A stretch of 64,000 nt of DNA from Oscheius sp. JU75 (GCA_037178855.1 JASJZC010000007.1:1364001-1428000); one strand, 5' to 3'; positions 45,862 to 59,638 are shown, counted from the stretch's first letter. Notes: a model not told the origin generated them from the sequence alone. Numbers and translations: made by a program.

Positions 45862-48800
45862 TTCGAGAGGGCAATAATAGCGCTCTGACGAGCTTTTTTC
45901 AAGGAGGACATGACGGGATCAGATTCAACTTGAGAAAGTCAAAGGATGTTTCAAAGCGGAATCGATGGTTGTCAGTTTCAAAGTCATATTTTTTGCTAGT
46001 TACCTGCAATTTTTGTTACAGGGATCCGGTAAAAACCTGACGCCATGACTAGAAGTCGAAAGAGGGTCTTTTCAAAGTGGCTTGTCTGCCTCCTGACCCG
46101 AAGTTATTACGCTGACTAATTGCTGGTTCTAGCGACAAAAAAATAATAGCCAGCTCAGTCATCATATCTAGCCGAACAGCGCAACCGATCAAGAATAAAA
46201 TGGACCTGTCTCAATTTTGAATCGTCAGTAATCTTTCATGAATTCGGTAGACTAAAGTAGGCGCATAGGCACGTTCTATAACTAAGGCTAGCTTGAAACA
46301 TCAATTGTTGAAAGTCAAACGATTTGAACGATCTATATGGGCTGAGCGGTGGCGAAACGGAGAGAGAAAATTATAAAAAGGATACAAGAAAGTAGAAACT
46401 AAACATTAGGCCCCATCAGAAAATCATTTTAGTGTATTTATTCTCTTTATAAAAACTTCAAAGAGATGATCAGCGCTTTCAATATTTAGAACAAAGGTAT
46501 TAATCGCAAAGAAAGTGCAAAGGAACGGCCATCATTTCACACGTTGTGACAGCTTGTGGCTTTCGTAGTCGTCAAAACTTTGACACCGGCAGCAATCAGG
46601 TCAGCTGTGCCACTTAGCTAGACGGTCAGTTTAGTTTTCTGTCGTTCCCTCTTTTTTGTAAGTGTTTACGCGTGCCCACCGGAAATGGAATAAATGTGTG
46701 AACCCGGTGTCAAATGGGAATAGCTTGAGGCTCGGAGACTCATGAAATTCGAGCCGACTGTTCTGTCCTCTGCTGGAAAAAGAAACTTTAGGCGGACTTG
46801 GATGTAATAGGGATTGCCGACCCGGGGATCTTGGCTTGAAAAAAAGAGCAAGAGCCAGCTGTTAGAGTGCGAGATATCACGGCGACTAATTAGTCGTCAC
46901 CGGGCTGACAGCTAGGGAGCAACACGGTTTTCGGAACTTTTGAACTGAAAAACTGCAGTGGAGAACTATTCCTAAAACCTTGATTTCTTTTATCTAGCAT
47001 CGACAAAAGGATATCTGTACTATCTAATAACGCACACATGTCTGTGGCAGAATCTGCTTGTATCGCGAAAATGACAATTTGTATATTGTTAGAAGCAAGT
47101 CAGTTTTCGGATTTCAGTTTCGTCGTTTTGCTGCTGACAGAGATACAGAATGACAAACGACTGCAACTAGCTGGATAAGAGAGGACAGTCTAGTTTGGCG
47201 ACTTAACAAAACGTCTGCTCTACAATATTAGAATCCTTTAGAAAATGATATGTGCTGTTTTGTAAAAGTACCGTATAAGCTGTTTTAACAAGCCTAATAA
47301 TCAGCTGTAGCAGGTTTCTCGGGAGCTTGCACAAACTAAACGCTTCCTCTTCCCAGTAACCTTTGTCCGTCATAAATCCCCGCAACACTAACAAAGAGCT
47401 CATAACTGTCTTTTTGTCACGTTTACGGCTTCCCCATTCTCCTCTTTGCACTCTCGACATTGATTTGTCGTCTCCATCACTTAAAGAGTTGAAAGAGTCC
47501 AATTCAAAAAACCGAGAGAGGACGCCTGTCGCGGCCACGAGGGAAAAGGGAGCCAAGTCCGCGAGAGGAGGTGATTTGTATCAATTGGTGTCGCTGTCAT
47601 GGCAGAAACTCAGTTGAGGAAAGATAATAGAGTATGCTGGCAAAACAAGAAACTTTCAGGGTGAACGCTAAACTTTGTAAGCTTCTTCAGGATTGGAAAA
47701 GAGATATTTGTGGGAGTCAATCGGAAGATACCAATTGCTCTCACGGTTTTTTGACCCGACGCAAGAGTCGGGAAGGAAACAATTTTTTCTGAGAAACGTT
47801 CATCTACGTGTACGTATTTTTTTCGAACTTCGAGGATTCGAGAATCAAAATGGCAAAATCTAAACCTTTCTTACAACGCTGCTAGAAAACAGATAAATGG
47901 TGTGTTCAATACCAAAATAGACATGTACAACAACGTTTAAGGAGACCAATTACTAATTTAAAAAAAAAGATAAGAGCAGATTATAACTTTGTGGTACCGT
48001 ATTTACTTTAAATTCGGGGCGAAAAAAAGGTATGAAACGATGAATCCGGGAAGTAAATCGGCGTCTTGTCATAACTACCGCAAAACTAATATCGATAACC
48101 GTCCAATAAAGGAGTGTTAAGACATTGTAATGATTACGGCATTGAATTTGGAATGAAACGGGTGGAGTTTCGGTACATCCTAGGTTTCATCTAACTTTGT
48201 GACGTGTAACAGCAGCTCCTATTTTAAACAGCTTTTTTCACAGAACAAATCTCTTTACAATACGATCCGTTTTGTCTTCTATCTGGTAGCATTTTCTCTG
48301 TCGCCTATTCTTTGATCATTAGTCATGAAGAGACCACCCTTGCCGTTGAAATGCAGTTACGACATGTTAGCATACTGAAATATGTTTTTTTGTGTGCGCT
48401 ATTTTCAGCCCGCCCTCTACAAACTACCTCTCAATCAGCACAGCTACCGGATTCGCAGCCATGCAGAAAGGATTATCGCGGATATTTGACCTTAGTCAAA
48501 CTTTTAAATGTTCAGTATCATTACAGTGAGAAGAGGAAAGAGTAGAGAAAGTAGGCCGTGAGCTAAACACACAGCCTCAAGAACAAACGATAGCCACAGC
48601 CACAGAAAGTCTGGAGAAAAAGCTATCAGCTGGCTTCCCGCAAGACGACAACCAACTGATCCGATCGCTCGTGCCGGGTTCATTTGTCAATTCAAACGGG
48701 CTCAATTCAATATTATCTCGTCTCACAATGATTTTTATAAAATGGGCTGGGAACTGATTTATACTTAGGTGACAGAAGAGTTGCAAAAGTGTCGCGAGAT

Positions 48801-50577
48801 GTGGCAAGCATTCGTCGCTAAAAAGGTCAGCCGATGGAGTGGTCCCCAGAGAACGACCCCACCGGGCATGAGATGGGACATAATCGCTAAAAGGCTACGT
48901 CCGTACGTGTCTCTGAAATTGAAGACTTTGAGGTGTAGAGATATATCGCGATATGAGGTAAACAGGAGCGAAAACAAATGGATGCTATGGAGTAGCCTTT
49001 TTTTCGATGTATCGCAAAGATCAGAGTTTGGAGGGAAGCTGCAAAAAATAGAAGTATTCAAATCGTTACCCAGATAACTTGTCTACCTGTCAGCTACAAC
49101 GTCTCAAATGTGACTATTGGGTAGGCAAAAACCTACGACTAAATCGCGACTTTCTTGTTATACGTATGAGCCACTAAATAAATGGAACGAAAACTACGAT
49201 GAAAAACATAGAGTTTTACAAATCATTCGATGTTCTTCTGAACGGTCATAGTGAACGTTTTCTTTTTCTTATTACCGTTTTCTCCTCTCGCTCTTGAGGG
49301 AGTGAAAGACGCTCTTCAAAACACGCTTGACTGATTCTGTCCCGTGAGAGATTTATTTGGTTCTGTATGCGAGATCCTTAGGAGGCATTAAAAGGCTACC
49401 ATGCTGTCCAAGACAACAAGACGTGATTGCAAAAGCTTCCACATTCAGTTGACCTATTTTTAGCTCCCACAAAATGCCCATCAATGATCCGTTTCATACC
49501 TACCCATTTCAAACTACAAGATCGGTGTCAGTTCCACACATCAGACGGCAGTTTGGTCAGATTAATCCCTACCGAGCGGGGCGCAGTCCTGTTGTATACT
49601 ATTTATTAATGAGGCTCGCGGAGGGCGAAATGATCATGATCAACGAGGGTCACTTGTGATTTTTGTTGAAGAATTTGCTCGGTTATATATAAAGGCCCAG
49701 TCAGCAGTATCCTACTGTTGCAAATTGTTTTTTTTGTAATTTGATCTTCTCTTGACCCTCTTAGATCAGCAACTTATGGTAGCGTTTGCTATCCTCACTC
49801 TGTCCCTTTTGTTTCAGCCATCGGTCTCATTCTTATTGCTGCTTGAGTCACTTTGTCCGAGTTGTGCTACCTACTTTCCGCCTGTTACCTAAAATGCCAA
49901 CTTCTTATCGTCTTTTTACATGTTTGTCCACTTACCTTATTTTTTAAAGCATGTCTGATAGGCCAAACTCTTCTGTTAGCCCCGACCTGAGCAGTCAACG
50001 TATATTCTGTGCCCACCAACTTCTCCCATTCTTATTCTGTCAACCTATCCAAAGGGTCTGTATTAGATTTTGTACATAGTATATTTCTAGTCAGCACAGG
50101 TGTGGCTTGAACATCCAAACCACCCTGTCATGGAACTTCACACTTAATCTTCCTCTTGTGAAAGCAATTGTTATCTTGACGTTTTCAAAACCAACAGAAA
50201 AGTGTTAAAACGTGATAAATCTGTTATAGTACATGAAACCCATTATATTTCCATGACTCAGTTTCCCGCTTGTTTGTACACGGAATTACTGATTCATCAA
50301 CAGTAAGCCGATTCAAAAATAGAGCGATTTCTGGCGAGAACGCATCCGCTTTACACAACGACACAGAAATCAAAAACTGTTTCAATTAGATCCTAGGTCG
50401 GGACAGGTTTCGGCCTAAAATCCCAAAGTGCGAAAAATCTCTGCCCAACCTCGCGTATTGTCCATACTAAATGCGTGTATATTTCAAACTCCCCAAACGA
50501 CTTCTTCAAAGATTATGCTCTCGAATTTTTCGAAAAAGTAATTGCTAGGCTTTCCAATTAAACCATTTTCTTCAGAA
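45862..50577. other. Large gene-poor stretch
   Basis: I saw no recognisable gene in 4.7 kb apart from the weak small-secreted candidate at 48351. There is a palindromic patch near 46856-46912 (centre CGACTAATTAGTCG). Open frames at 47203-47556 and 46666-46851 have no ATG in good context or motif support. Confidence 0.4.
48351..48821 (+). CDS. Possible small secreted peptide precursor
   Basis: Exon 1 (48351-48525) begins MQLRHVSILKYVFLCALFSA, plausible as a signal peptide, and continues QTTSQSAQLPDSQPCRKDYR, GYLTLVKLLNVQYHY. Using the donor A|GTGAGA and the acceptor ACTTAG (48768), the frame continues SDRRVAKVSRDVASIRR and stops at 48821. The basic pairs would suit a processed peptide. No homology recognised; the unspliced frame stops at 48545. 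Weak call. Confidence 0.28.
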
Positions 50578-53500
50578 ATGCATCCATTCTGCACATGTAT
50601 ATTCGCAAAAATGGCTATGGTTGCAACTGTTCTATTCTGCTCGTACTTTTTGAAGGACAGCATTGTCATAATGGCAAATCTGAGCACAACGCAGCCACTT
50701 GCGGTAGAAAGAGAAAAAGCGGTGCTGGAGGCAAAAAACGCCGCCTTGAAGGAGATGGTACTTTATGAAAAACAAATGGCTCAGAAGAACCTCAATAATA
50801 TGGACTTGGTTCTGGTGCAAAACTCGGATGTAAGTTCAATGCATTATAATCGTGCAGAAAGAAGGATATATTTTCTTTAGCTTGAATTTTAGAAAATAGT
50901 GTTCTCTATTGATAAAAACCACGATAATGATATGATGCAGATAATAGTTTAATACTTCTAAGAACTGTTAGAAAACTACTTTTTCAGCCACTACCCGAGC
51001 GAGACAACTCTCTCACAGCTGTCAAGATGTGCAATAGAACCGGTAATTGTGTTCCAAAGTATCTGCCACTAGAAACTCGTGTTCGAGTATGTTTATCTCT
51101 TTGTCATATAGTTTTCAAAAACCGTTTAGACAGCACCAGCCCACAAAATGCTAAACTGTATCGTCCAAAAAAGCATGTCGACGGTGATGACAGCCCTAAT
51201 GTGCTTTCTCTACGATGAATCGGCTTTTATGGAGAAAAAACGGGAATTTACGATGGAGTGGAGCAAATACAGGTAAAAATATGCGAGAGAAAATGGGTAT
51301 TCCCAGCTCTTGGAGGTCTCTCTGTTGTAAACCACGAACTCATCTGTTATAAGAATTTAAATGCACATTATGAGGGCGGCGCAGAATGTGAAAAACTACT
51401 GTTAAACAAACTTCAAGCACCCGGCAGCAGTGGCCTGATCTTAATAAATTTTAAGTGATGCTCTAGAATGAGGCTTGAAGGGGACAGATAAGTTTGGGGA
51501 GACCAGTGTCTACGGGACTGCCACTTGCTTATTCATATGGTAATGAAATTTTCGGCTAAAAATGCATCTTTAAGGGAACACTATGTTCAAAACACAAATA
51601 GGAAAGGTTTTGTCTCACGCATTTTGTAACAAAATGCAGACAATTTTGTGGTTATCAGTTTGAGAGATTAAGTTATTGAAAATTTTTTAGATAGACTAAT
51701 AAAAGCAGAGTGATAGAATAGAAGCCAAATCTGTCCCAACGTTCAATCACGAATGAGGAGTAGGCAAGCCTTTCATCGTTTTCACCTAAATGCGAGGATC
51801 TTTAGACAAAAGATGCATGACAAGCTTGAAAATCTAAGTGACTGATTAGATATGGAGGCATTTATAAGAACTATTACTACAGGTAAACTTTAGAAAAGTA
51901 AGAATCTATACCTTCTGCATGAACAACTGCACCACCTCGTTCCATTGGACGTGAGAAGATGAGTAGTACACCCACAATGTGTTGTCTTCCCTACTGACGA
52001 ACTACAACATTATGCGCGCTTGTGACTTTCGAGAATGTGGTCGAGATCAAAAATTAAGTGAAGCTGAAGACCACCTTTAAGCGAAGAGTTTTTATGCCCC
52101 AGGTTCACTTTTTCTGTTTCCAGAAGTGAGTCCAAAACCGGAAGAGCAGTAACAATGATGGATGTCAATGGCTACCGTAACCAAAGGTGAAAAATCAGCT
52201 CGCACCCACGTATATGGCTAGTTAGAAAATAGCACTCATAATGTAACAAAGCTGACGCTTCAGTTTAGCATTCTAGGGAAAAGTATGATTTTCAGGTTCT
52301 GCAAAGACAAGAACGAGTACAACCGAGTCACTACCGCAGCTGAAGAACTGAACATTGGAAAAGGCAAGGACTGGTCATTTTCAATGGTCACTCGTGACCC
52401 CGTGGAACGCTTCATTTCAGGATTTGTGGACAGATGTATCAGGTAATTTTGTCACAAAACTGACTCACCTTCACTCCATGGAAAACAATCTCTCATCCTG
52501 AAAAATATAATTTTAGTACTAGAATATCTTTAAAACTAAACAAAGAGAACTTAGTATTAAAGAAATTAAAATACACATGTTTGACTGATGCTTGTTGGGG
52601 CTCGTGACAGGCAAATGCTGTTCTAGTCGAGCTACCCTGGCAGGAGCAGCGTTCTCTCAGAGACGCAAACTGACTTGACTTGCAAAGAGCTATTGCTGTC
52701 ACAAAGTATGTGCTAAAATTCACATGGCAATTAGGGCTTCAGACACACTCAGAGACTTTTGGGCATTTTGAACTAGATTACTATTTTCCAGGAAACCTCT
52801 ACCACCAAGGCCTTGTAACGGCTGTGGGGTTAATCTGACCTGCTTTGCTGAGACCGAATACAAAAGAATGATGAATCAAGTAAGGACGGGAAATCTTCAA
52901 AGGAGCTTTGAAGATGTACACTTCTTCCCGCAAAATTGGTGAGTGTTCTTTTTTCTGGAAGACAAACAGAAGTCAACCCACGAAAATAGAGTCGTTGAAA
53001 GTGGTGAGCGGGAAGTTAATGAAATCCTTCGAAATTAATTGAAGCTCTCTGGAAAAACAAGAACTGACGTCTTTTTGAGACTGACCCTGGGATGATTGGA
53101 ACCTTTGGAAAACTTGATGTACATTTTGTCTAATATATCCAAATCATGACAGAAAAAAAAGCAAATGCTTGCGACACACGGAATTCCCAAGCAGTCTCCG
53201 ATCCAAGTACTAACAGGACCCAACGCTTGACTTGCCAGGTGGGACGCGAGCGCGTGATCTATTTCCGAAAGTGGGGACTCTCTCTTGTCTCTTTTTCCGG
53301 CTCCAGTCATGAATTTCGAAAATTCGGCGCGAGTTTCTCGTGTGTTTCGCAATTTTAGCCTATTTGCGACCATTTTTTGTTGTTGTTTAGACTATAAAAT
53401 CGAACGCGACCAAAAAACTTGGTTTTACTTGGTTTTAGGAGAAACCTGCGAAAAATACGTTACAAAAGCTTGAACCATAAAAACCGGGGATCAGCTTACC

Positions 53501-55647
53501 TATTTTGGCCAATTTCCACGTTTTCTTCTAGTTTTTTTTTTCGAATTTGTTGTCAAATAGATTAATACATGCCTAGAATTCGATTACGTGAATCAAAATT
53601 TTGGAAAAGTGGAAAATGGTACACATTCGAAAATTTGGAAATTTCTCTTTCGCGCGCAAACACTGAGCTGCGAGCAATCAAATTCAGGTGGCGCTCTTCG
53701 CTGGAAATTTCGGAGGTTTATGCGTCTGGAAGAAGTTTTTTTTGTATAATAGTAACGCGTTGCCATCAAAGCGTAGGGAATTTCAATTTACAAATAAAAG
53801 AGATGAATGTCATGCAGCCAGCAGTAGGATTTAAAAGACCTCATTTCAATCCTAGGCGTCAAAAATGAGTGAAAAAAGTAATTGGCTTGCACGAACTCCG
53901 CCTAAAGGCCCTCGATCCCATCTTCAGCGATCTTCGACTTTCGGGCAACGAAAAACCAAAATGTCATAATCATTCTAGATACAGAGTAGGACAAAGGGAA
54001 ATTATCGGGAAAAGAGATTAGGATAAAAAGCTCCTGACATGTTGCTTGAGGCATGAGCATAGGAGGGGAAGCGTTCAGTAAGCAAAAAGTTAGACACGTC
54101 TAATTCGAGAATAGGTATCATCGAAGACTGGTTTGTTGGCTTCTTGAATGTCTAGTCGTGGCTGTCATTTTGAAACGGAAATGTGCAAAGGGTTCAAACT
54201 TCGCGAACACCCCAACACAATAACATAAAGGAAAATAGAAACTGCGATTAAGAATTGGGGAATCACTTGTTTTTCGCGATACACTATCACGCAGTGGGAG
54301 GAAGATGCTTTCGCTCACGACCACACCACGTTGAAAGTACGCCATCCCGTCCGATCTGGCAAGCAACGTTAGGCCCGGTCAGTACTTGGATCGGAGACGG
54401 CTTGGGAATCCCGGGTGTCGTAAGCTTTTTGCCTCTAAGAGTGCAAAGATGCAAATAAAATAAAGGCTGTCTTTATTAGTTCTAGCAATATGTTTGTTTA
54501 GAGTCGTTTTTGTAATAATCTAAAAGTTTAAGAGTCGACAAACATCGGAAAAAGTGAAAACAAGTTACTTCTGTTGATTTCTGTTTACAACAAAAAGTCC
54601 CACGATTGACAAAATATGCAAACCTCAGCTTTTGTACTCTAAGAACTGTTCCAGGCGTTGTGAACTAAACAAGTACTACGATCAATTTGAGTTCATCAAA
54701 TACTCTTCAAGCGATCCTCAAGATTTTATTGAGCAGCTCACGAAACTTGCTACCAAACAGAACGTAAGTGTAAAAATTAGTCTGGGCCACAGTGAAAAGT
54801 TTCAGGTTTCGAAGTCATCTTTAAACTTTTTGAGGGCTCAAATTTCCACTGGAAAGACGGTTCATGTGACATCAGATTCGCCTACCAGAAAATATTTGGA
54901 AGAGAGGTGAGAAAAGACTTCAAATTGGGCCCACCACGTTGCCAGATGGATTGGGCAAATTGGGTCCAGGGGATCCCAAAATGAGTGCAACATTTTTCTG
55001 CTTTTTGATTAGGAAAGACAATCTTTATGCTAACATTGCAAGTGCAAAAGTGAAGCCTGCAACTTCGAAATGGTGTTCCTCTTGCTTCCTTGTCAGAGGT
55101 CAACTTTAGGCAAATCAGGTTAGGGCACCTAAAAGTGAACGAGTCAGTATTGGGGAAGCTGGAAGGGGATTCAAATTTTTTAAGATGTGATGCATGCTTA
55201 CGAAGTTCTCAGAATCGAAAGTTGTTATGGAAAATACCTGGCAGGGAGTGTTTATTGAGCTGAACATGTCGTAGCTAGAAAGGCTAGACAAAAAATTACT
55301 TGATCTCATCTTGCTCTAGAAACTATTATATAGCTTAGGTAGCTTGAGGTGTTAAATATTACAAAAAGAACCAAGGCTTCTTGTAGAACATGACCAAGCT
55401 CATTTCAATATGATGAGATCCGAATCCACAAGTTGTGTTTTGTTAGTATTTAAAATAGAAAAGTCTTGGAACTCTCGGATGTACTAGCTTTCATTTTTAG
55501 TATGAAACATATCAAACATTCTGCTATAACAAACACAAAAGTCCAACTTTCAGGCTACGCAAATCTTCGTACCTGATGGAATTCGTTGTTCGGATGTTCT
55601 ACCACGACTTCCTTCTCTTTGACTACTCGTTCCCTAAAGGTTTCTGA
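50578..55647 (+). CDS. Carbohydrate sulfotransferase, nematode Sulfotransfer_2 type
   Basis: Golgi type II enzyme moving sulfate from PAPS to glycans. The start at 50578 follows CTTCAG directly (trans-splice-like); the N-terminal anchor is MAMVATVLFCSYFLKDS. The 5'-phosphosulfate loop is in HKMLNCIVQKSMSTVMTALM, with the K-S-M-S-T typical of the nematode family, then CFLYDE. The 3'-phosphate site is WSFSMVTRDPVERFISGFVD. Next come PCNGCGVNLTCFAETEY and FEDVHFFPQNWRRCELNKYY, then YSSSDPQDFIEQLTKLATK, and the end is FVVRMFYHDFLLFDYSFPKG, with TGA at 55645-55647. All exon joins checked keep frame. Two introns are long (about 51275-52295 and 52940-54653); the second contains two defective 5S rRNA sequences. 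Convergent with the GST gene 228 nt away. Confidence 0.88.
53167..53246 (-). pseudogene. Truncated 5S rRNA pseudogene
   Basis: The minus strand contains TTAGTACTTGGATCGGAGAC and CTTGGGAATTCCGTGTGTCG, matching the 3' two-thirds of the 5S copies at 54313 and 61191. The 5' third is missing or unrecognisable, and several substitutions are present. Within the sulfotransferase intron, opposite strand. Confidence 0.85.
54313..54427 (+). pseudogene. 5S rRNA copy with internal 5-nt deletion
   Basis: Begins GCTCACGACCACACCACGTT, contains GTACTTGGATCGGAGACGGC and ends GGTGTCGTAAGCTT, then a T-run. Compared with the copy at 61191, five bases are lost in the loop A/helix III part (CTGGCAAGCAACG versus CTGGCAAGTCAAGCAACG), so it is probably not functional. 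Lies in the sulfotransferase intron. Confidence 0.85.
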
Positions 55648-55874
55648 AAATCCTCCAACTGCTCGATTTCTTCACGGGTTTTTCTCCCAAAACTTCCTTC
55701 GTCAAGCCGCCTCAAACTGCCATAAATTTCACGCTTGTCAGACCTTTCCAGAAACGAATAGCTCCCAATTGGACAGACAGAAAAGCATTCATTCAATTAC
55801 ACATCTCACATAAATAAAACTTTGGAAAATGATAGCGAAATTATCTTTCTCGTGACGTTGGAAAAGGAACCGTT

Positions 55875-57149
55875 TTATGCTTCGGTTTTGGGGCGATCTG
55901 CGATCCATTTCTTAATTGAGGGCAAGTCAGCGATCTTTGTGACAAATTCATCCAGGTGAGAGTATTTCCTCAAGGCTCCTGGCAGGATTTTGCGGTTCAT
56001 GAACCAGAAAATGTGGAATATAGCCAGGTCGGCATACGAGAGCTGCAAAAAAACTTGCAAAACTTTTATTTGAAATCAGAGGCTCATTTTGAAGACACTC
56101 TTAAAAAGCCGCTTACCTTGTTTCCCACAAAGAACCCAGTGGCGTTTTCGGCCAGGTGATTCTCAAATCGAGTCAAGAAGGGCACGATTTCTGATTCACA
56201 CAGCGACTTGAAGATCTCGATCTAGATTCTTTGATATCATTTTCGATAAGGCAACATTTTACCTTTTTAGCACTATCCTCTTCAGCAAACCAAGCCTTCA
56301 TCTTAATGAGGAGGTCCTCTACAGAAAGCACGAGCTCATCCATCTTGGCAGCTTCCCAGTCGTTCGAACCCGCGAGACCTTAAATATGAAAAAAAGTGAG
56401 GAAAGAACAAAAATGCAGAAAGAAAAGAACTCACCAAATTGTTTTCCTAAATATTTCTCGATGGCTCTAGATTGAGCGAGAGGCTTTCCATCAACGTACA
56501 AAACTGGGAGCTGTCCGTTTGGCATTTCTGAAACAGAAACCATCATTTTTAACCAGTCTTGCTTTTAGCCAGTCAACTTGTTTCTGTGCACCTTCAGGCA
56601 TCCTAAATCTGATCATATCTCAATTTTGCAAGTCTATCCTTCTGCCTGCCCCTGTCAATATTTATAAACTACCTTATCAGAGGCAACATTCACATAGCCA
56701 CTTCAATATTGAATTCGTCTCAACTTCCGTATCTTGACAAGACTTTAGTTGTCGATAATGGTTTGAGGCTACCGACTGGATTGGTTGCGTGAAGCTCGAT
56801 TTCTTCGTATCCGAACTGTGCTGTTTAACCCTTTGAACTCACTGAAAAACGATGACTTTTGCCCCTCCATCCGTTACTCTGACGCATCTCGTTATCTTTC
56901 CGCGCCCCCAGAACTAATTCTCTGTGCTCAATCTACATCAATGTGTGGTTTCCTTTGTGACCTCATGACGCAAGTCGTCTCCTCTGGGGCCCGAAATGAA
57001 AAAAACTTGCTTTCTTTAAGAGCCGGCCATTCGGACTTCTCGATGCGATGGTCCTCGAAGGGTATACCAGCTGCGGCAAAAATGAGACGGGTAGGCTCAG
57101 CACGTCCCATCATGTTGAAATATGTGAGCTTGTATTCCGCGGAGGGCAT
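55875..57149 (-). CDS. Glutathione S-transferase, sigma-like nematode class
   Basis: Cytosolic dimeric enzyme conjugating glutathione to electrophiles, or isomerising prostaglandin-like substrates. Start at 57149: EYKLTYFNMMGRAEPTRLIF, with the catalytic Tyr in LTYF. The second exon has the GSH-binding MPNGQLPVLYVDGKPLAQSR (Ser-Arg after the cis-Pro region) and AIEKYLGKQFG. Helical C-terminal domain: SNDWEAAKMDELVLSVEDLL, ESEIVPFLTRFENHLAENAT, GFFVGNK, then LSYADLAIFHIFWFMNRKIL with the buried Asp (N-capping box), ending WIADRPKTEA at 55875. Six exons, all short introns except the first (about 480 nt). Normal length, no lesions. Confidence 0.92.
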
Positions 57150-59617
57150 GGCTGGCTTCTAAAAATGGCAACCTGTGGGAGAAATAATTGCAGCAGAACG
57201 AGGTTTATTAAAAGGAAGAGTGAGAGGAGGAGAATAAACATGTGCGGCCCTATGAAAGTAATTTGCTTCGTTCGGCCATCGGCGGCGCTGAGGGAGAGAG
57301 CTCAGAAGGAGAATGTGAGTGTGGAATCAGGCAGCTTTTGAATTATTAGCAACAAGATTTATCGGAGAAGAAACCAGGTATCTTCCATTCTCTTTGAGAC
57401 AATAAGGCAACTCCAAATTCACTGTTTCAATGCTTTTGTATGCTACTGGTTTAATTTAGGCGACATATTTGTGAAGAGTTTGTCCAACACTTTTGAAAAC
57501 AAATCCAAAAATTTACGCAGGGCGACTACCAACTGTATTAGAATTTAATAAAGTTTTTTTTAAGCGATTTTCAGTCAATAGTTTCAGGTTTGGTATGTGA
57601 AAAGCACAATTACGGAAATCGCTACAAAACTCGCTAGAGAAAAATTAGTTTAACAGCAAAAGAAGTTGCTTTTGTCTTCAAGCAGAAAATTTCTAGACCC
57701 GAGCTCTAATCAGTGCTTATCTGTACTAAGAAGGAATGTTTATAAGCTTCTTTGACAGCTACTCCAACGACAAAATCTTGGATAATTTTGACCTAGAAGA
57801 CAGCGAATTTTTACATGGGAAACACTAAACTTTGGGTTGGCTAACTGGCGTGCCCTTTGTGACGGAACTTTTTTGGAAAGAAAAAGGGGCGGATCACAGC
57901 TCAGAGGAACGCTGTTTTCTAGCAATCAAATTCAAAAAGAGACTGACTATCAAAGTGATAAATTAAACTCAAAAATAGGTGAACATGCTTTGTTGCAAAA
58001 ACTCGAAAAAAATGAAAACGAAACAAATGTGTTGGTAATGTAAAAAATGAACTGGCTAGAGCAGGTAACTACATTTTGAGACACCTTCTGGATAATACAA
58101 AAAGACAAAATGAGGTTAGCTACTGCCTGAACGACCACTAGAATGTAAACAACTGATACTGTCCCACGACTGGGCCAAACGTACACAGAACAGCAGAGAA
58201 AGATTACTAGTTTGTTCGTACACGTACTGTGACAACTAATTTTAAAGCGAACTAGCTCTATGGTTAAGTACATTAAGAGCATTCATGTGCCTCAGGGAAA
58301 ACTACGCGGTGTGATTACAAAACAAAAAGGGGTCAAGCTCGATCCCCGGGTTGGTAAAACTTATTTGTCTATTCATAAAACTCCCGAAAACACTTTCAGA
58401 AATGTTTCATCCTATTAGTTGGGCCATAATCCTCATTTTTGTTAACCGCGCAGATTTCCTGCAAATTCCAACGAGGGCAACGGTAAAGGCTCGCTTTAAC
58501 CAAGACAAGAAGCAAGTTGTTCTATGAACAACCAAAACAGATGCCAGCAATGCAGGTTGAAAACCGAACAACCCTGTGCAAAGTTTGTACATTTAAAAGG
58601 TTTGAAATAACAAAAGAAGAATAAGAAGCATCGGATCTTTTTCGAAAAAAGCTGGAAATTAAATCTCTGCCAGAGGCTTAATTGGAAGGCGAAAAAAGTA
58701 AATTGAATCTCAGGGATCTCGGCGTAGGAGGAAGTGCTCCTGTGCGTTCAACATCCAAACAAATTTTTCTAACTTGTCTCTAGAAAATAGGCGCGCTCTT
58801 GCGGAAACGAACGTCAAAGGTCTGAGCGTTCCGTCCTTTTAACAGCGAGAATCCAGGCAAAAAGGCGATGGGACAAATAGTGTCCGTAATTAGGCTAGTC
58901 ATGCTCTCATGCTCTCAGCATTCAATATTTTTGTGCGTGTATTGAGGGGCGGCAGCGCGTCATCTAGCCATTCCTAATTTATGTGCGGCCTTTTCGAGGA
59001 TAATGATATTGTTCCGGAGGGCGAGCTCTCCAGGGAGAAAAGAGACGCGCGCTCGCGTGTGCAGAGATTGAAAAAGAGACGCGCCTCTCAGTGCTATGTT
59101 TAAATCTAATTAAAGTTGCGCAGAGAGATCTCTTTCGGCGTTGAGAAAATTCAATAGAGTTAACGCCCTGCGGGGGAGAAGGAGAAACGAAGAGAGAGCG
59201 GGTCAGAGGCTCTCGGATTTCGAGAGGAGAAGGGATTCGGAAGACGACTCGTGCACCCCCAGAGCCTTCTAAGACACATAGCAAATAACATAGAGCTGGC
59301 TTAGCCAACAAACGGCGAAGCGAGGTGGTATTAATAAGTTCAGTCTTGAAAAAAGCTCAGATCTTATAAGCAACCTAATAACTCAAGGGTTCAGTTCAAA
59401 ACTGAAAGCGGCTGTTTAATCCAAAAGTTGTAAAGTAAATAAGTCATTCGAAAAACTGAAAAATGTGAAGAAAATTGCAAACATTTAAAATAATAATGGA
59501 GAACGAGCCTTAAAGTTGCTTTGCCCTACTAATAACGACGGCCAAGGCATATGAAGAGCCTGGTAAATAGTTACGCCTTGGATTAGGATTCAATGAGTAG
59601 AACTTCTACAACATACA

Positions 59618-59638
59618 AGAGAGAGAGAGAGAGAGAGA
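59618..59638. repeat. (AG)n microsatellite
   Basis: About ten AG units followed by a short A-run. Confidence 0.95.

Noticed and set aside
47203-47556. 117-codon minus-strand open frame
   Set aside because: Begins at TTG rather than ATG, with no recognisable domain and no splice partner.
53146-54458. Open frames reading SDPSTNRTQR and RPIWQATLGPVSTWIGDGLG
   Set aside because: Conceptual translations of 5S rRNA sequence on either strand.
57950-58282. Hydrophobic 110-codon minus-strand frame as a receptor gene
   Set aside because: Two hydrophobic stretches only, no family signature and no further exons; left as a possible fragment in the gap entry.
58979-59311. 110-codon minus-strand open frame
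   Set aside because: Open because of local GC richness; low-complexity, Arg/Ser-biased and without motif.
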